A stretch of 5,316 nt of DNA from JBMNNU01 sp050942695. Its GTDB lineage: Bacteria > Chloroflexota > UBA6077. Made by a program: the position numbers and the translations under genes. Positions 1-4,462 of the stretch are shown here, piece by piece. The DNA is taken from the NCBI GenBank assembly GCA_050942695.1, contig JBMNNU010000232.1, forward strand, positions 1 through 5,316, written 5' to 3'. The notes under the pieces were generated by a model that saw only the letters and a program-made list of their open reading frames with translations, made no database searches and was not told where the DNA came from. Numbering within the stretch: the stretch's first letter is position 1; every line of letters begins with the position of its first letter.

Positions 1-1
1 G

Positions 2-127
2 AGCGTCCACTACCAGGCCAAGCAGATCCCTGGTTGGGATGTTTGGGGGAACCTGATCGATGCCAGCGACGATTCCGGGAAGAATTCGGGAGGCGAATGG
101 TACCATGATAATAGCCCCCCGCTCTAG
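2..127 (+). CDS. C-terminal fragment of an unidentified protein (cut by left edge)
   Basis: An open frame enters from the left edge and runs 41 codons to a TAG at 125-127. It reads SVHYQAKQIPGWDVWGNLID at its start and is rich in Trp, Asp, Asn and Gly, like the tail of a soluble protein. I do not recognise the family. Support is compositional: about 70 percent of third codon positions are G or C, and first positions are mostly purines, which is the usual coding pattern. The opposite strand is also open in the exactly complementary frame (possible ATG at 106 running off the edge), but its third positions are less GC-biased. The frame converges on gmk with 77 bp between the stops. No clear terminator was seen in that gap. 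Confidence 0.4.
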   Translation, partial: SVHYQAKQIPGWDVWGNLIDASDDSGKNSGGEWYHDNSPPL

Positions 128-204
128 CCCCAGAGGTTGCGGAGCGGAGTAGCTGAAGAGTGAGCCTGCTCGGGCGGGGACGCGGACGGCAACCCGAACG
201 AACT

Positions 205-885
205 TTAAACCGTTACCTGGCGACGATACACTCGACACTTCTCGGCCGTTATTATGGCCTTCACCTTCCAAACGGCCTCCTCCAGGCCGTCGTCTGGATT
301 CGTTACCTTATAATCGAACTCCGGCAGATGCTTCATCTCCTCGACGGCGTTGGCTATCCTTATCGCCAACTCCTCTGAGGTCTCGGTGCCGCGTTTCGAT
401 AAGCGGCCGATCAATGAACTCATGGAAGGAGGGGCCAGGAAGATCAGTACGACGCCGGGCACTTTGGCTCGAATAGTCGCCGCGCCCTGGACGTCTACTC
501 GCATAAGCACGTCTTCCCCGGCCTGGATAGCCCTGCGCACCGGCTCCCTGGGCACGCCGTAACGGTTACCGTGGACTAGCGCCCACTCGAGCAGCTCGTC
601 CTGGGCTATCATCCGGTCGAACTCTGCATCGGATACGAAGCAGTAATCGACACCATGGACCTCGCCTCGCCGTTGCCGCCGGGTCGTGGCTGTCACGGCA
701 AAGCGCAGAGGAAAACGCTGCTCCCGCAGCTTATCCATGACGGCGTCTTTGCCTACCCCTGAAGGCCCCGACAATACAAACAGCAGCCCAGGCTTTGACT
801 TTTCGCTCAAAACAGCAACCTCGCCGGCACGCTCATCGGCTAATACCTTATCTGCGATAGCGATATGCGGCAATTCTCCGGCCAA
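205..885 (-). CDS. gmk: Guanylate kinase
   Basis: Cytosolic enzyme that phosphorylates GMP (or dGMP) to GDP with ATP, essential for making GTP. The 226-residue product has all family landmarks: Walker A loop GPSGVGK at 40-46, the GMP-binding region TTRRQRRGEVHGVDY at 67-81 (Arg69, Arg73, Glu75, Tyr81), LEWA with Glu100, GNRYG with Tyr109, VDVQGA at 130-135, and the Arg-rich lid RLSKRGTETSEE around 161-172. The residue after the P-loop lysine is Asp47 where most P-loops have Ser or Thr. The start is TTG, chosen because AGGAGAG (892-898) lies 6 nt upstream. The result is a leader of about 30 residues before the fold, longer than usual. A second in-frame TTG at codon 26 (position 810), behind a weaker GAGG, would give a 201-residue protein of more typical length. 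rpoZ, a common gmk neighbour, is not seen downstream. Confidence 0.96.
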   Translation of the reverse strand: MAGELPHIAIADKVLADERAGEVAVLSEKSKPGLLFVLSGPSGVGKDAVMDKLREQRFPLRFAVTATTRRQRRGEVHGVDYCFVSDAEFDRMIAQDELLEWALVHGNRYGVPREPVRRAIQAGEDVLMRVDVQGAATIRAKVPGVVLIFLAPPSMSSLIGRLSKRGTETSEELAIRIANAVEEMKHLPEFDYKVTNPDDGLEEAVWKVKAIITAEKCRVYRRQVTV

Positions 886-891
886 GGGTAA

Positions 892-898
892 CTCTCCT
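892..898 (-). promoter_or_regulatory. Shine-Dalgarno of gmk supporting the TTG start
   Basis: Reads AGGAGAG on the minus strand, 6 nt before the TTG at 885. An ATG at 902 lies upstream of it in another frame and is not used. Confidence 0.6.
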
Positions 899-919
899 GC
901 ATGATATACTCAATATGTG

Positions 920-961
920 GTGCTGAGTGCTGAGTCCTAAGCGCTGGGTGCTAGGTGACTG
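920..961. repeat. Degenerate heptamer tandem repeat (consensus GTGCTGA)
   Basis: Six consecutive 7-bp units can be read: GTGCTGA, GTGCTGA, GTCCTAA, GCGCTGG, GTGCTAG, GTGACTG. The first two are identical and the last is the most decayed. The array lies just upstream of gmk, between its start and the two-hairpin element. Heptamer arrays of this kind are known as intergenic short tandem repeats in various bacteria; no function is shown here. Confidence 0.7.
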
Positions 962-991
962 AATTTTGATCCGTCACTTCGGCTTCCTGTT

Positions 992-1070
992 CGTCACCCC
1001 CGCTTTCGTGGGGGTCCAGATAAAACCGCGCACCAAGGTGCCCTGGATTCCCGCTTTCGCGAAAATGACG
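992..1070. repeat. Two-hairpin inverted-repeat element (REPIN/MITE-like)
   Basis: Two 28-bp arms lie in inverted orientation, 992-1019 and 1043-1070. Both begin CGTCA at the outer end and finish TCCAG at the inner end, with about 18 of 28 positions matching. Each arm is itself hairpin-forming (CCCCCGC/GTGGGGG-type on the left, CCCGCTTTCGCG on the right). The right arm, read inward, contains GCGAAAGCGGGAATCCA, which I recognise as the common bacterial intergenic repeat of the form GTCATTCCCGCGAAAGCGGG. The centre has a small perfect palindrome, GCACCAAGGTGC at 1030-1041. No transposase is present, so it would depend on one encoded elsewhere. It sits in the shared upstream region of gmk and rqcH. 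Confidence 0.75.
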
Positions 1071-1099
1071 GCACTCAGCACGTAAACCGACAATCACTC

Positions 1100-1104
1100 G
1101 GAGG
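1100..1104 (+). promoter_or_regulatory. Shine-Dalgarno of rqcH supporting the GTG start
   Basis: GGAGG lies 11 nt before the GTG at 1116. The next in-frame candidate is an ATG seven codons later, which would cut into the conserved N-terminus, so GTG is preferred. Confidence 0.55.
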
Positions 1105-1115
1105 CCAAGCCCACC

Positions 1116-2912
1116 GTGACTTTCGATGCGTTGGCGATGCACGCTATTAAGGACGAACTGGAGGCCAACCTCCTGGGTGGACATATCGAGAAGCTGTTTC
1201 TCCTGTCCAGCCTTGAGGTTGGTCTGCGCATCCGAGCCCAACGCCGAGACTACAACCTGCTGATATCGGTCGACCCCCAGGCCGCCCGAGTACACCTGGT
1301 CAAAGGCACTCTCAGGCGCCTTTCCGACGAGGTCACGCCCTTTCTGCTACTGCTGCGAAAATATGTGCGCGACGGCCGTATCACATCCATCGAGCAGCCA
1401 GCCTTAGAGAGGGTGCTCAGGCTATCAGTGGAGAAGCGCCACGAAGACGGCTCAGCGAGCACCGTTTCGCTAATTATAGAGGTGATGGGCAGGCACAGCA
1501 ATCTAATACTGGTGGGAGGCGACGGCACAGTGCTGGATGCCCTGAAGCGGATACCGCCGTCTCTCAGTCGCCAGCGTCCCATCCTGCCCCACATGGCCTA
1601 CAACCCGCCGCCGGCCGTAGAGAAGCTGAACCCCCTCTCTCACATATTGGCCCGGCAGCTCGATTCAGCATCTCGCCAGGCCAGGCCATCGATACCCCTC
1701 TGGCGCTTTCTTCAGGAAACGGTGATGGGGCTAGGGCCGTTAGCTGCTCGCGAGGTCGTGTACAGGGCATTCGGCGACGCCCAGATACTGGTGTCCAAGG
1801 ATACTCCCTGGCAACAACTGGTAAACGCGCTGTCATCCCTGCTACAGCCACTGGAAACGGGGGATTGGACTCCCAGCGTCGTGGCCCAGGATGGTAGCGT
1901 TATCCACTTCGCCCCCTACCTGCTGACCCAATTCCCTGAGGCTCAGCTTGAGAAGGTAGGCAGCGTCAGCGAGGCTGTGGAGCGCGCCTACACCGAGCGG
2001 CTGAGGCTTCGACCTGCCGAATCGATACGAGCGCCCCTTCGCGCCTCTCTACAATCGCGATTAGAAAAGGTGAGGCGAAAAGAGGAATCGCTCCTTCAGG
2101 CGCTTGCGCGAGGCGAGAAAGCGGAGCAGTTGATGCAGTACGGCCAAGCGATCCTGGCCAATACCGGGCTGATAGCAAGAGGGCAGACCGAGCTGCATTG
2201 GGAAGGAATGAGCATTCCGCTCGACCCCAAGGTGAGCCCCGCAGAGAACGCACAGCGCTACTTCAAGGAGTACACCAAAGCCCGGGATGCGACCAGAGAG
2301 ATACCGGCGCTGCTGGAGTCCGACCGGTTGAATAGGGAATACCTGGAGCAGATGCTCGCCCTGGTGGAGTTGGCCGAAGACGAGGTAGGGTTAAGAACCC
2401 TGTCTCGAGAGCTGGCCGAGGCCGGGGATGGGGGCAAATCGGCTCCCAGCTCCACACCATCAGGGGGTTCACGATCCCAGAGGGGGCAGCAAAAATCCAC
2501 GCAAAAGCAGAGGCCGGGCAAGACAAAAACCAACCAGGCGGCCGGGACTGTCAAAAGATTCACCGCGGGAGACGGCACTACTATTCTGGTCGGCGGAAGC
2601 GCCAAGGGCAACGAGCGAGTGACCTTCGAGTTGGGCACCGGTGGAGACCTCTGGCTGCACGCGCGGAACATGCCGGGCGCCCACGTCATCGTGAAGCTAG
2701 GCGGTCGCGAACCTTCCATGGAGCTTTTGGCGGAGGCCGCCAGGTTAGCGGCCCTCTATAGCCAGGGGCGCGGGTCGACCAAGGTTCCGGTGGACTACAC
2801 CCTGCAGCGATACGTTAAAAAGATAAAGGGAGGGCCGCCCGGTCTAGTTACCTACAGCCAGGAAAAGACGGTGCGAGTAGATGCCGTCGAAGAGGGTGAA
2901 ACAGCATCCTGA
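1116..2912 (+). CDS. rqcH: NFACT family ribosome quality control protein RqcH (Rqc2 homologue)
   Basis: Binds large ribosomal subunits blocked by peptidyl-tRNA and, in B. subtilis, recruits alanyl-tRNA to add a C-terminal alanine tail that marks the peptide for degradation. Older names are FbpA/YloA, fibronectin-binding protein. The 598 residues show the family order: an NFACT-N domain (about 1-220, with EVMGRHSNLILV at 122-133), a helical middle with a coiled coil (about 305-420, including NAQRYFKEYTKARDA at 378-392), a Ser/Gly/Lys/Gln-rich flexible linker (about 437-476), and the NFACT-R domain (about 478-590) with DLWLHARNMPGAHVIVK at 511-527 and STKVPVDYT at 554-562. Length is close to the usual 570-600. 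The Asp-Arg pair needed for tailing appears as Glu98-Arg99. The GTG start follows a GGAGG. The gene is divergent from gmk and ends before a strong hairpin. Confidence 0.95.
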   Translation: MTFDALAMHAIKDELEANLLGGHIEKLFLLSSLEVGLRIRAQRRDYNLLISVDPQAARVHLVKGTLRRLSDEVTPFLLLLRKYVRDGRITSIEQPALERVLRLSVEKRHEDGSASTVSLIIEVMGRHSNLILVGGDGTVLDALKRIPPSLSRQRPILPHMAYNPPPAVEKLNPLSHILARQLDSASRQARPSIPLWRFLQETVMGLGPLAAREVVYRAFGDAQILVSKDTPWQQLVNALSSLLQPLETGDWTPSVVAQDGSVIHFAPYLLTQFPEAQLEKVGSVSEAVERAYTERLRLRPAESIRAPLRASLQSRLEKVRRKEESLLQALARGEKAEQLMQYGQAILANTGLIARGQTELHWEGMSIPLDPKVSPAENAQRYFKEYTKARDATREIPALLESDRLNREYLEQMLALVELAEDEVGLRTLSRELAEAGDGGKSAPSSTPSGGSRSQRGQQKSTQKQRPGKTKTNQAAGTVKRFTAGDGTTILVGGSAKGNERVTFELGTGGDLWLHARNMPGAHVIVKLGGREPSMELLAEAARLAALYSQGRGSTKVPVDYTLQRYVKKIKGGPPGLVTYSQEKTVRVDAVEEGETAS

Positions 2913-2918
2913 TATCAA

Positions 2919-2948
2919 AAGGCCGGGCAGCCGACTCTGCCCGGCCTT
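2919..2948. terminator. Bidirectional hairpin terminator between rqcH and the LEA-like gene
   Basis: Perfect 12-bp stem (AAGGCCGGGCAG with CTGCCCGGCCTT) and a 6-nt loop. It lies 6 nt after the rqcH stop and 4 nt after the stop of the small minus-strand gene. On the minus strand the stem is followed by a short T run (CCTTTTGAT), so it fits an intrinsic terminator best in that direction. On the plus strand the T run is very short. Confidence 0.85.
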
Positions 2949-2952
2949 GCAT

Positions 2953-3069
2953 CTACTTCATCTTCTGCTTCATCTTTTCAGCGGTGTCTTTGGCCTTCTC
3001 CTGCGTCTTCTCTTTAGTAACCTTGGCCTTGGACTGGACTTTGTTCGCCATCTCCTTTGGCTTTGCCAT
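2953..3069 (-). CDS. Small lysine-rich LEA-like protein (38 aa)
   Basis: A 38-codon gene starting MAKPKEMANKVQSKAKV and ending TAEKMKQKMK. It has 13 Lys, 4 Glu and 1 Asp, net charge about +8, with no Cys, aromatic residues or membrane segment. Residues 18-28 (TKEKTQEKAKD) and 29-38 (TAEKMKQKMK) look like consecutive copies of the 11-residue motif of group 3 LEA proteins, which form amphipathic helices on drying or stress. That resemblance is from memory of the motif, and function is inferred. The gene is well supported: AAAGGAGGG lies 9 nt before the ATG, and a perfect terminator hairpin follows the stop by 4 nt. An in-frame ATG seven codons upstream (3090) overlaps the Shine-Dalgarno and lacks its own. 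It lies 64 nt after the GlsB-type gene, with no terminator between, so the two are probably one transcript. Confidence 0.8.
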   Translation of the reverse strand: MAKPKEMANKVQSKAKVTKEKTQEKAKDTAEKMKQKMK

Positions 3070-3078
3070 AGCCGCGAT

Positions 3079-3087
3079 CCCTCCTTT
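3079..3087 (-). promoter_or_regulatory. Strong Shine-Dalgarno of the LEA-like gene
   Basis: Reads AAAGGAGGG on the minus strand, 9 nt before the ATG at 3069. It is one of the two strongest ribosome-binding sites in the window and decides between the two in-frame ATG codons. Confidence 0.8.
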
Positions 3088-3133
3088 CATCGGTAGCCAA
3101 CAATTAGCTGGCCCCGATTTTTCCTGGAGTGTT

Positions 3134-3463
3134 TTAGATTTCGCGTCTTCCCATACTATTTTTAGCGATCAAATCCACGATAAATGCCAGAATAATCGCC
3201 CCTATTAAGGCGGAGATGATGGGTATCCCGGCGATCACCGGGCCGATATCGCCCAGGAGCGCGGTACCCAACCAACTCCCAACCAATCCGGCCAGAATTG
3301 CCCCCAACCATCCAAAGGGAAGCTCACCAGGGATGATAACGTCGGCTAACCATCCGACGATCCCCGCGATGATCAAGGTCAATATGACACCCAGGACATT
3401 CGCGGTTGCCACGAAGAGCAACACGACCAACAGAACCAGCAGGATAACCAGTACAATAGGCAT
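3134..3463 (-). CDS. GlsB/YeaQ/YmgE family (transglycosylase-associated) membrane protein
   Basis: Very hydrophobic 109-residue inner-membrane protein. The core IVGWLADVIIPGELPFGWLG (about 35-54) followed by LAGLVGSWLG and PIISALIGAIILAFIVDLI matches the PF04226 pattern of small Gly-rich stress-induced proteins such as YeaQ and GlsB, whose biochemical role is not settled. Predicted membrane segments by eye: 2-18, 21-43, 50-70 and 77-98, with a basic tail (KNSMGRREI). Family members are often about 80-90 residues with three segments, so the first segment looks like an N-terminal addition. I chose the ATG at 3463, which has AAAGGGGGG 11 nt upstream; the frame stays open to a TTG at 3508 (124 residues) without a convincing site. 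It is followed by the LEA-like gene and probably shares its transcript and terminator. Confidence 0.85.
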   Translation of the reverse strand: MPIVLVILLVLLVVLLFVATANVLGVILTLIIAGIVGWLADVIIPGELPFGWLGAILAGLVGSWLGTALLGDIGPVIAGIPIISALIGAIILAFIVDLIAKNSMGRREI

Positions 3464-3575
3464 AGTAATCTTCGCCCCCCTTTGATAAAGCCAGTGTTTC
3501 ACTGCCAAGCGTCGGTTAGGCTCCGGGATTGAGCACGCGACGTGCCATCGCGCACATCAAAGGGGATGGTTATGC

Positions 3576-3635
3576 TGTAGCGTCGGGGCTCGTCCCCGAC
3601 GAGGTACCACGTCAGGCACAAGGCCTAACGCTACA
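3576..3635. repeat. 60-bp two-hairpin palindromic element (REPIN/MITE-like)
   Basis: The segment is a near-perfect palindrome centred on GGTACC (3603-3608). Outer ends are TGTAGCGT and ACGCTACA, and 26 of 33 positions of each half (counting the shared centre) match. Each half also folds alone: CGTCGGGG-CTCGT-CCCCGACG at 3581-3601 is a perfect 8-bp stem, and CGTCAGGC-ACAAG-GCCTAACG at 3610-3630 has one mismatch. This is the architecture of REP doublets (REPINs) and small MITEs. No coding sequence is present. It sits between the trxA terminator and the region upstream of the GlsB-type gene. Confidence 0.8.
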
Positions 3636-3667
3636 TTGTGACTCGTGCCGTGAACCATGCCCATCAA

Positions 3668-3700
3668 AGAGGGACTCCCAAGTAACTTGGGAGTCCCTCT
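3668..3700 (-). terminator. Intrinsic terminator of csoR-trxA
   Basis: Perfect 15-bp stem AGAGGGACTCCCAAG / CTTGGGAGTCCCTCT with a 3-nt loop, 55 nt beyond the trxA stop. On the minus strand the stem runs straight into TTTGAT, a short U tract. Confidence 0.85.
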
Positions 3701-3755
3701 GGCTAGTTCTTACAGTGGCCGAGAACGCTTCCCGGCAGCTACCTACTCACCGACT

Positions 3756-4088
3756 CTAGGGGTTCTCAATGTAAGGGGTAAGAGCCTTCATCAGTCTGTC
3801 TTTAGGGTTGTAGCCAACGATTCTCTGAACGTCTTTCCCGCCCTTGAACAGGATCAATGTGGGAATGCTGCTAACGCCGTACTTGCGGGCTGTAGCCATA
3901 TTGCCGTCAACATCGAGCTTGGCCACCTTCATCTTGCCATCTTGCTCTTCAGCCACCTCTTTCAGCACGGGCGCAATCATCCGGCACGGCCCGCACCATT
4001 CGGCCCAAAAGTCGACTAAGACCGGTTCTTTGGCCTTCAGCACTTCGTCATCAAAGGTGGCATCGGTCACCGCAATCGGTTCTGCCAT
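3756..4088 (-). CDS. trxA: Thioredoxin
   Basis: Small cytosolic dithiol oxidoreductase that reduces protein disulfides and is recharged by thioredoxin reductase (not in this window). The 110 residues align with E. coli thioredoxin almost number for number: VDFWAEWCGPC with buried Asp26 and active-site Cys32 and Cys35, Lys57 in AKLDVD, the cis-proline Pro76 in SSIPT, Gly84 in FKGGK and Gly92. There is no signal peptide or extra domain. ATG start with AAGGAGGA (4098-4105) 9 nt upstream. That site contains the csoR stop codon, and only 15 nt separate the two genes, so trxA is translated from the csoR transcript. A strong hairpin terminator follows at 3668-3700. Regulation by CsoR through the upstream operator is inferred. 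Confidence 0.97.
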   Translation of the reverse strand: MAEPIAVTDATFDDEVLKAKEPVLVDFWAEWCGPCRMIAPVLKEVAEEQDGKMKVAKLDVDGNMATARKYGVSSIPTLILFKGGKDVQRIVGYNPKDRLMKALTPYIENP

Positions 4089-4097
4089 CTGGGAACG

Positions 4098-4105
4098 TCC
4101 TCCTT
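4098..4105 (-). promoter_or_regulatory. trxA Shine-Dalgarno overlapping the csoR stop
   Basis: Reads AAGGAGGA on the minus strand. The csoR TAA (4106-4104) supplies its first two bases, which suggests coupled translation of the two genes. Confidence 0.75.
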
Positions 4106-4388
4106 ACTTACCCGGCGAACTCTCAGTTCCCGGGGACATACGCAAGAACAGGGTAAGGGCTCGCTCAATTGTAGCCTTCTTTGTCTCGGACGAAGCCGAT
4201 TCGGAAAGACATTGCTCCATATGCTCGGCCATCACACTGAGAGCTACCTTATCCAAGGCGGCGCGCGCGGCCATGACCTGGGTGATCACGTCCTCGCAGG
4301 GGCGCCCCTCCTCCAGCATCCGCTGAATACCCTTAACCTGTCCTTCTATCCGCCTCAACCTGGCTGCAATTGCTTCGCTTGCGCTCAC
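4104..4388 (-). CDS. csoR: CsoR/FrmR/CstR-family metal- or thiol-sensing repressor
   Basis: All-helical DUF156 repressor, active as a tetramer, that leaves DNA when its ligand binds. The 94 residues begin with the family signature RLRRIEGQVKGIQRML (10-25) and carry AARAALDKVALSVMAEHMEQC. Ligand positions are Cys31, His56 and Cys60, with the same 25 and 4 spacing as Cys36-His61-Cys65 of M. tuberculosis CsoR. This favours Cu(I) sensing, but Cys31/Cys60 are also the reactive pair of the persulfide sensor CstR. The residue before Cys31 is Pro, where M. tuberculosis CsoR has Tyr. GTG start; GGAGG ends 4 nt upstream, which is a tight spacing, but no other in-frame start lies between it and the promoter. 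It is first gene of csoR-trxA. No copper ATPase or chaperone is in view, and the dyad upstream suggests autorepression. Confidence 0.93.
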   Translation of the reverse strand: MSASEAIAARLRRIEGQVKGIQRMLEEGRPCEDVITQVMAARAALDKVALSVMAEHMEQCLSESASSETKKATIERALTLFLRMSPGTESSPGK

Positions 4389-4400
4389 CTTGCCTCCATA

Positions 4401-4415
4401 TACCCTCCATGGGTA
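4401..4415 (-). promoter_or_regulatory. Probable CsoR operator (TACCC-N5-GGGTA)
   Basis: Perfect 5-bp inverted repeat TACCC-TCCAT-GGGTA, resembling the TACCC...GGGTA operators described for CsoR and CstR proteins. It lies 12 bp downstream of the -10 box, roughly +5 to +20, and overlaps the ribosome-binding region, a position suited to repression. TATACCC of the left arm (4399-4405) recurs at 4429-4435 overlapping the -10 box, 30 bp away, and may be an extra half-site. Confidence 0.65.
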
Positions 4416-4426
4416 CCTGAGGCGAT

Positions 4427-4454
4427 TTTATACCCCTGCTCCCATCCATGTCAA
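4427..4454 (-). promoter_or_regulatory. Sigma-70 promoter of csoR-trxA
   Basis: On the minus strand TTGACA (4454-4449, full consensus) is followed after 16 bp by TATAAA (4432-4427, five of six). The expected start of transcription is near 4420, giving a leader of about 30 nt before the csoR GTG. It is the best promoter in the window. Confidence 0.75.
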
Positions 4455-4462
4455 CGACAGCC

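Noticed and set aside
1..106. Possible minus-strand gene starting at an ATG at 106 and running off the left edge
   Set aside because: It is in the complementary frame to the plus-strand fragment, has weaker third-position bias and only a G-run in place of a ribosome-binding site. It cannot be fully excluded.
128..204. Search for a gmk terminator in the gap after its stop
   Set aside because: Only 4-5 bp stems without a T run were found, so no terminator is called.
1071..1115. Search for an rqcH promoter just upstream of its start
   Set aside because: No hexamer pair with acceptable match and spacing was seen; the promoter may lie within or before the two-hairpin element.
951..1295. Minus-strand open frame of 114 codons across the two-hairpin element
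   Set aside because: It is built from the repeat and the complement of the rqcH start region, with no ribosome-binding site or recognisable motif.
2258..2719. Minus-strand open frame of 153 codons inside rqcH
   Set aside because: It lies fully opposite the conserved NFACT-R region and has Pro/Ser-rich composition typical of an antisense shadow.
3533..3555. Overlapping short GC-rich inverted repeats (GCACG-CGA-CGTGC and CGCGA...TCGCG)
   Set aside because: Stems of 5 bp in GC-rich sequence arise often by chance, and there is no T run or gene end next to them.
3529..3759. Plus-strand open frame of 76 codons between the GlsB-type gene and trxA
   Set aside because: It runs through the 60-bp palindrome and the trxA terminator, so its sequence is dictated by those repeats.
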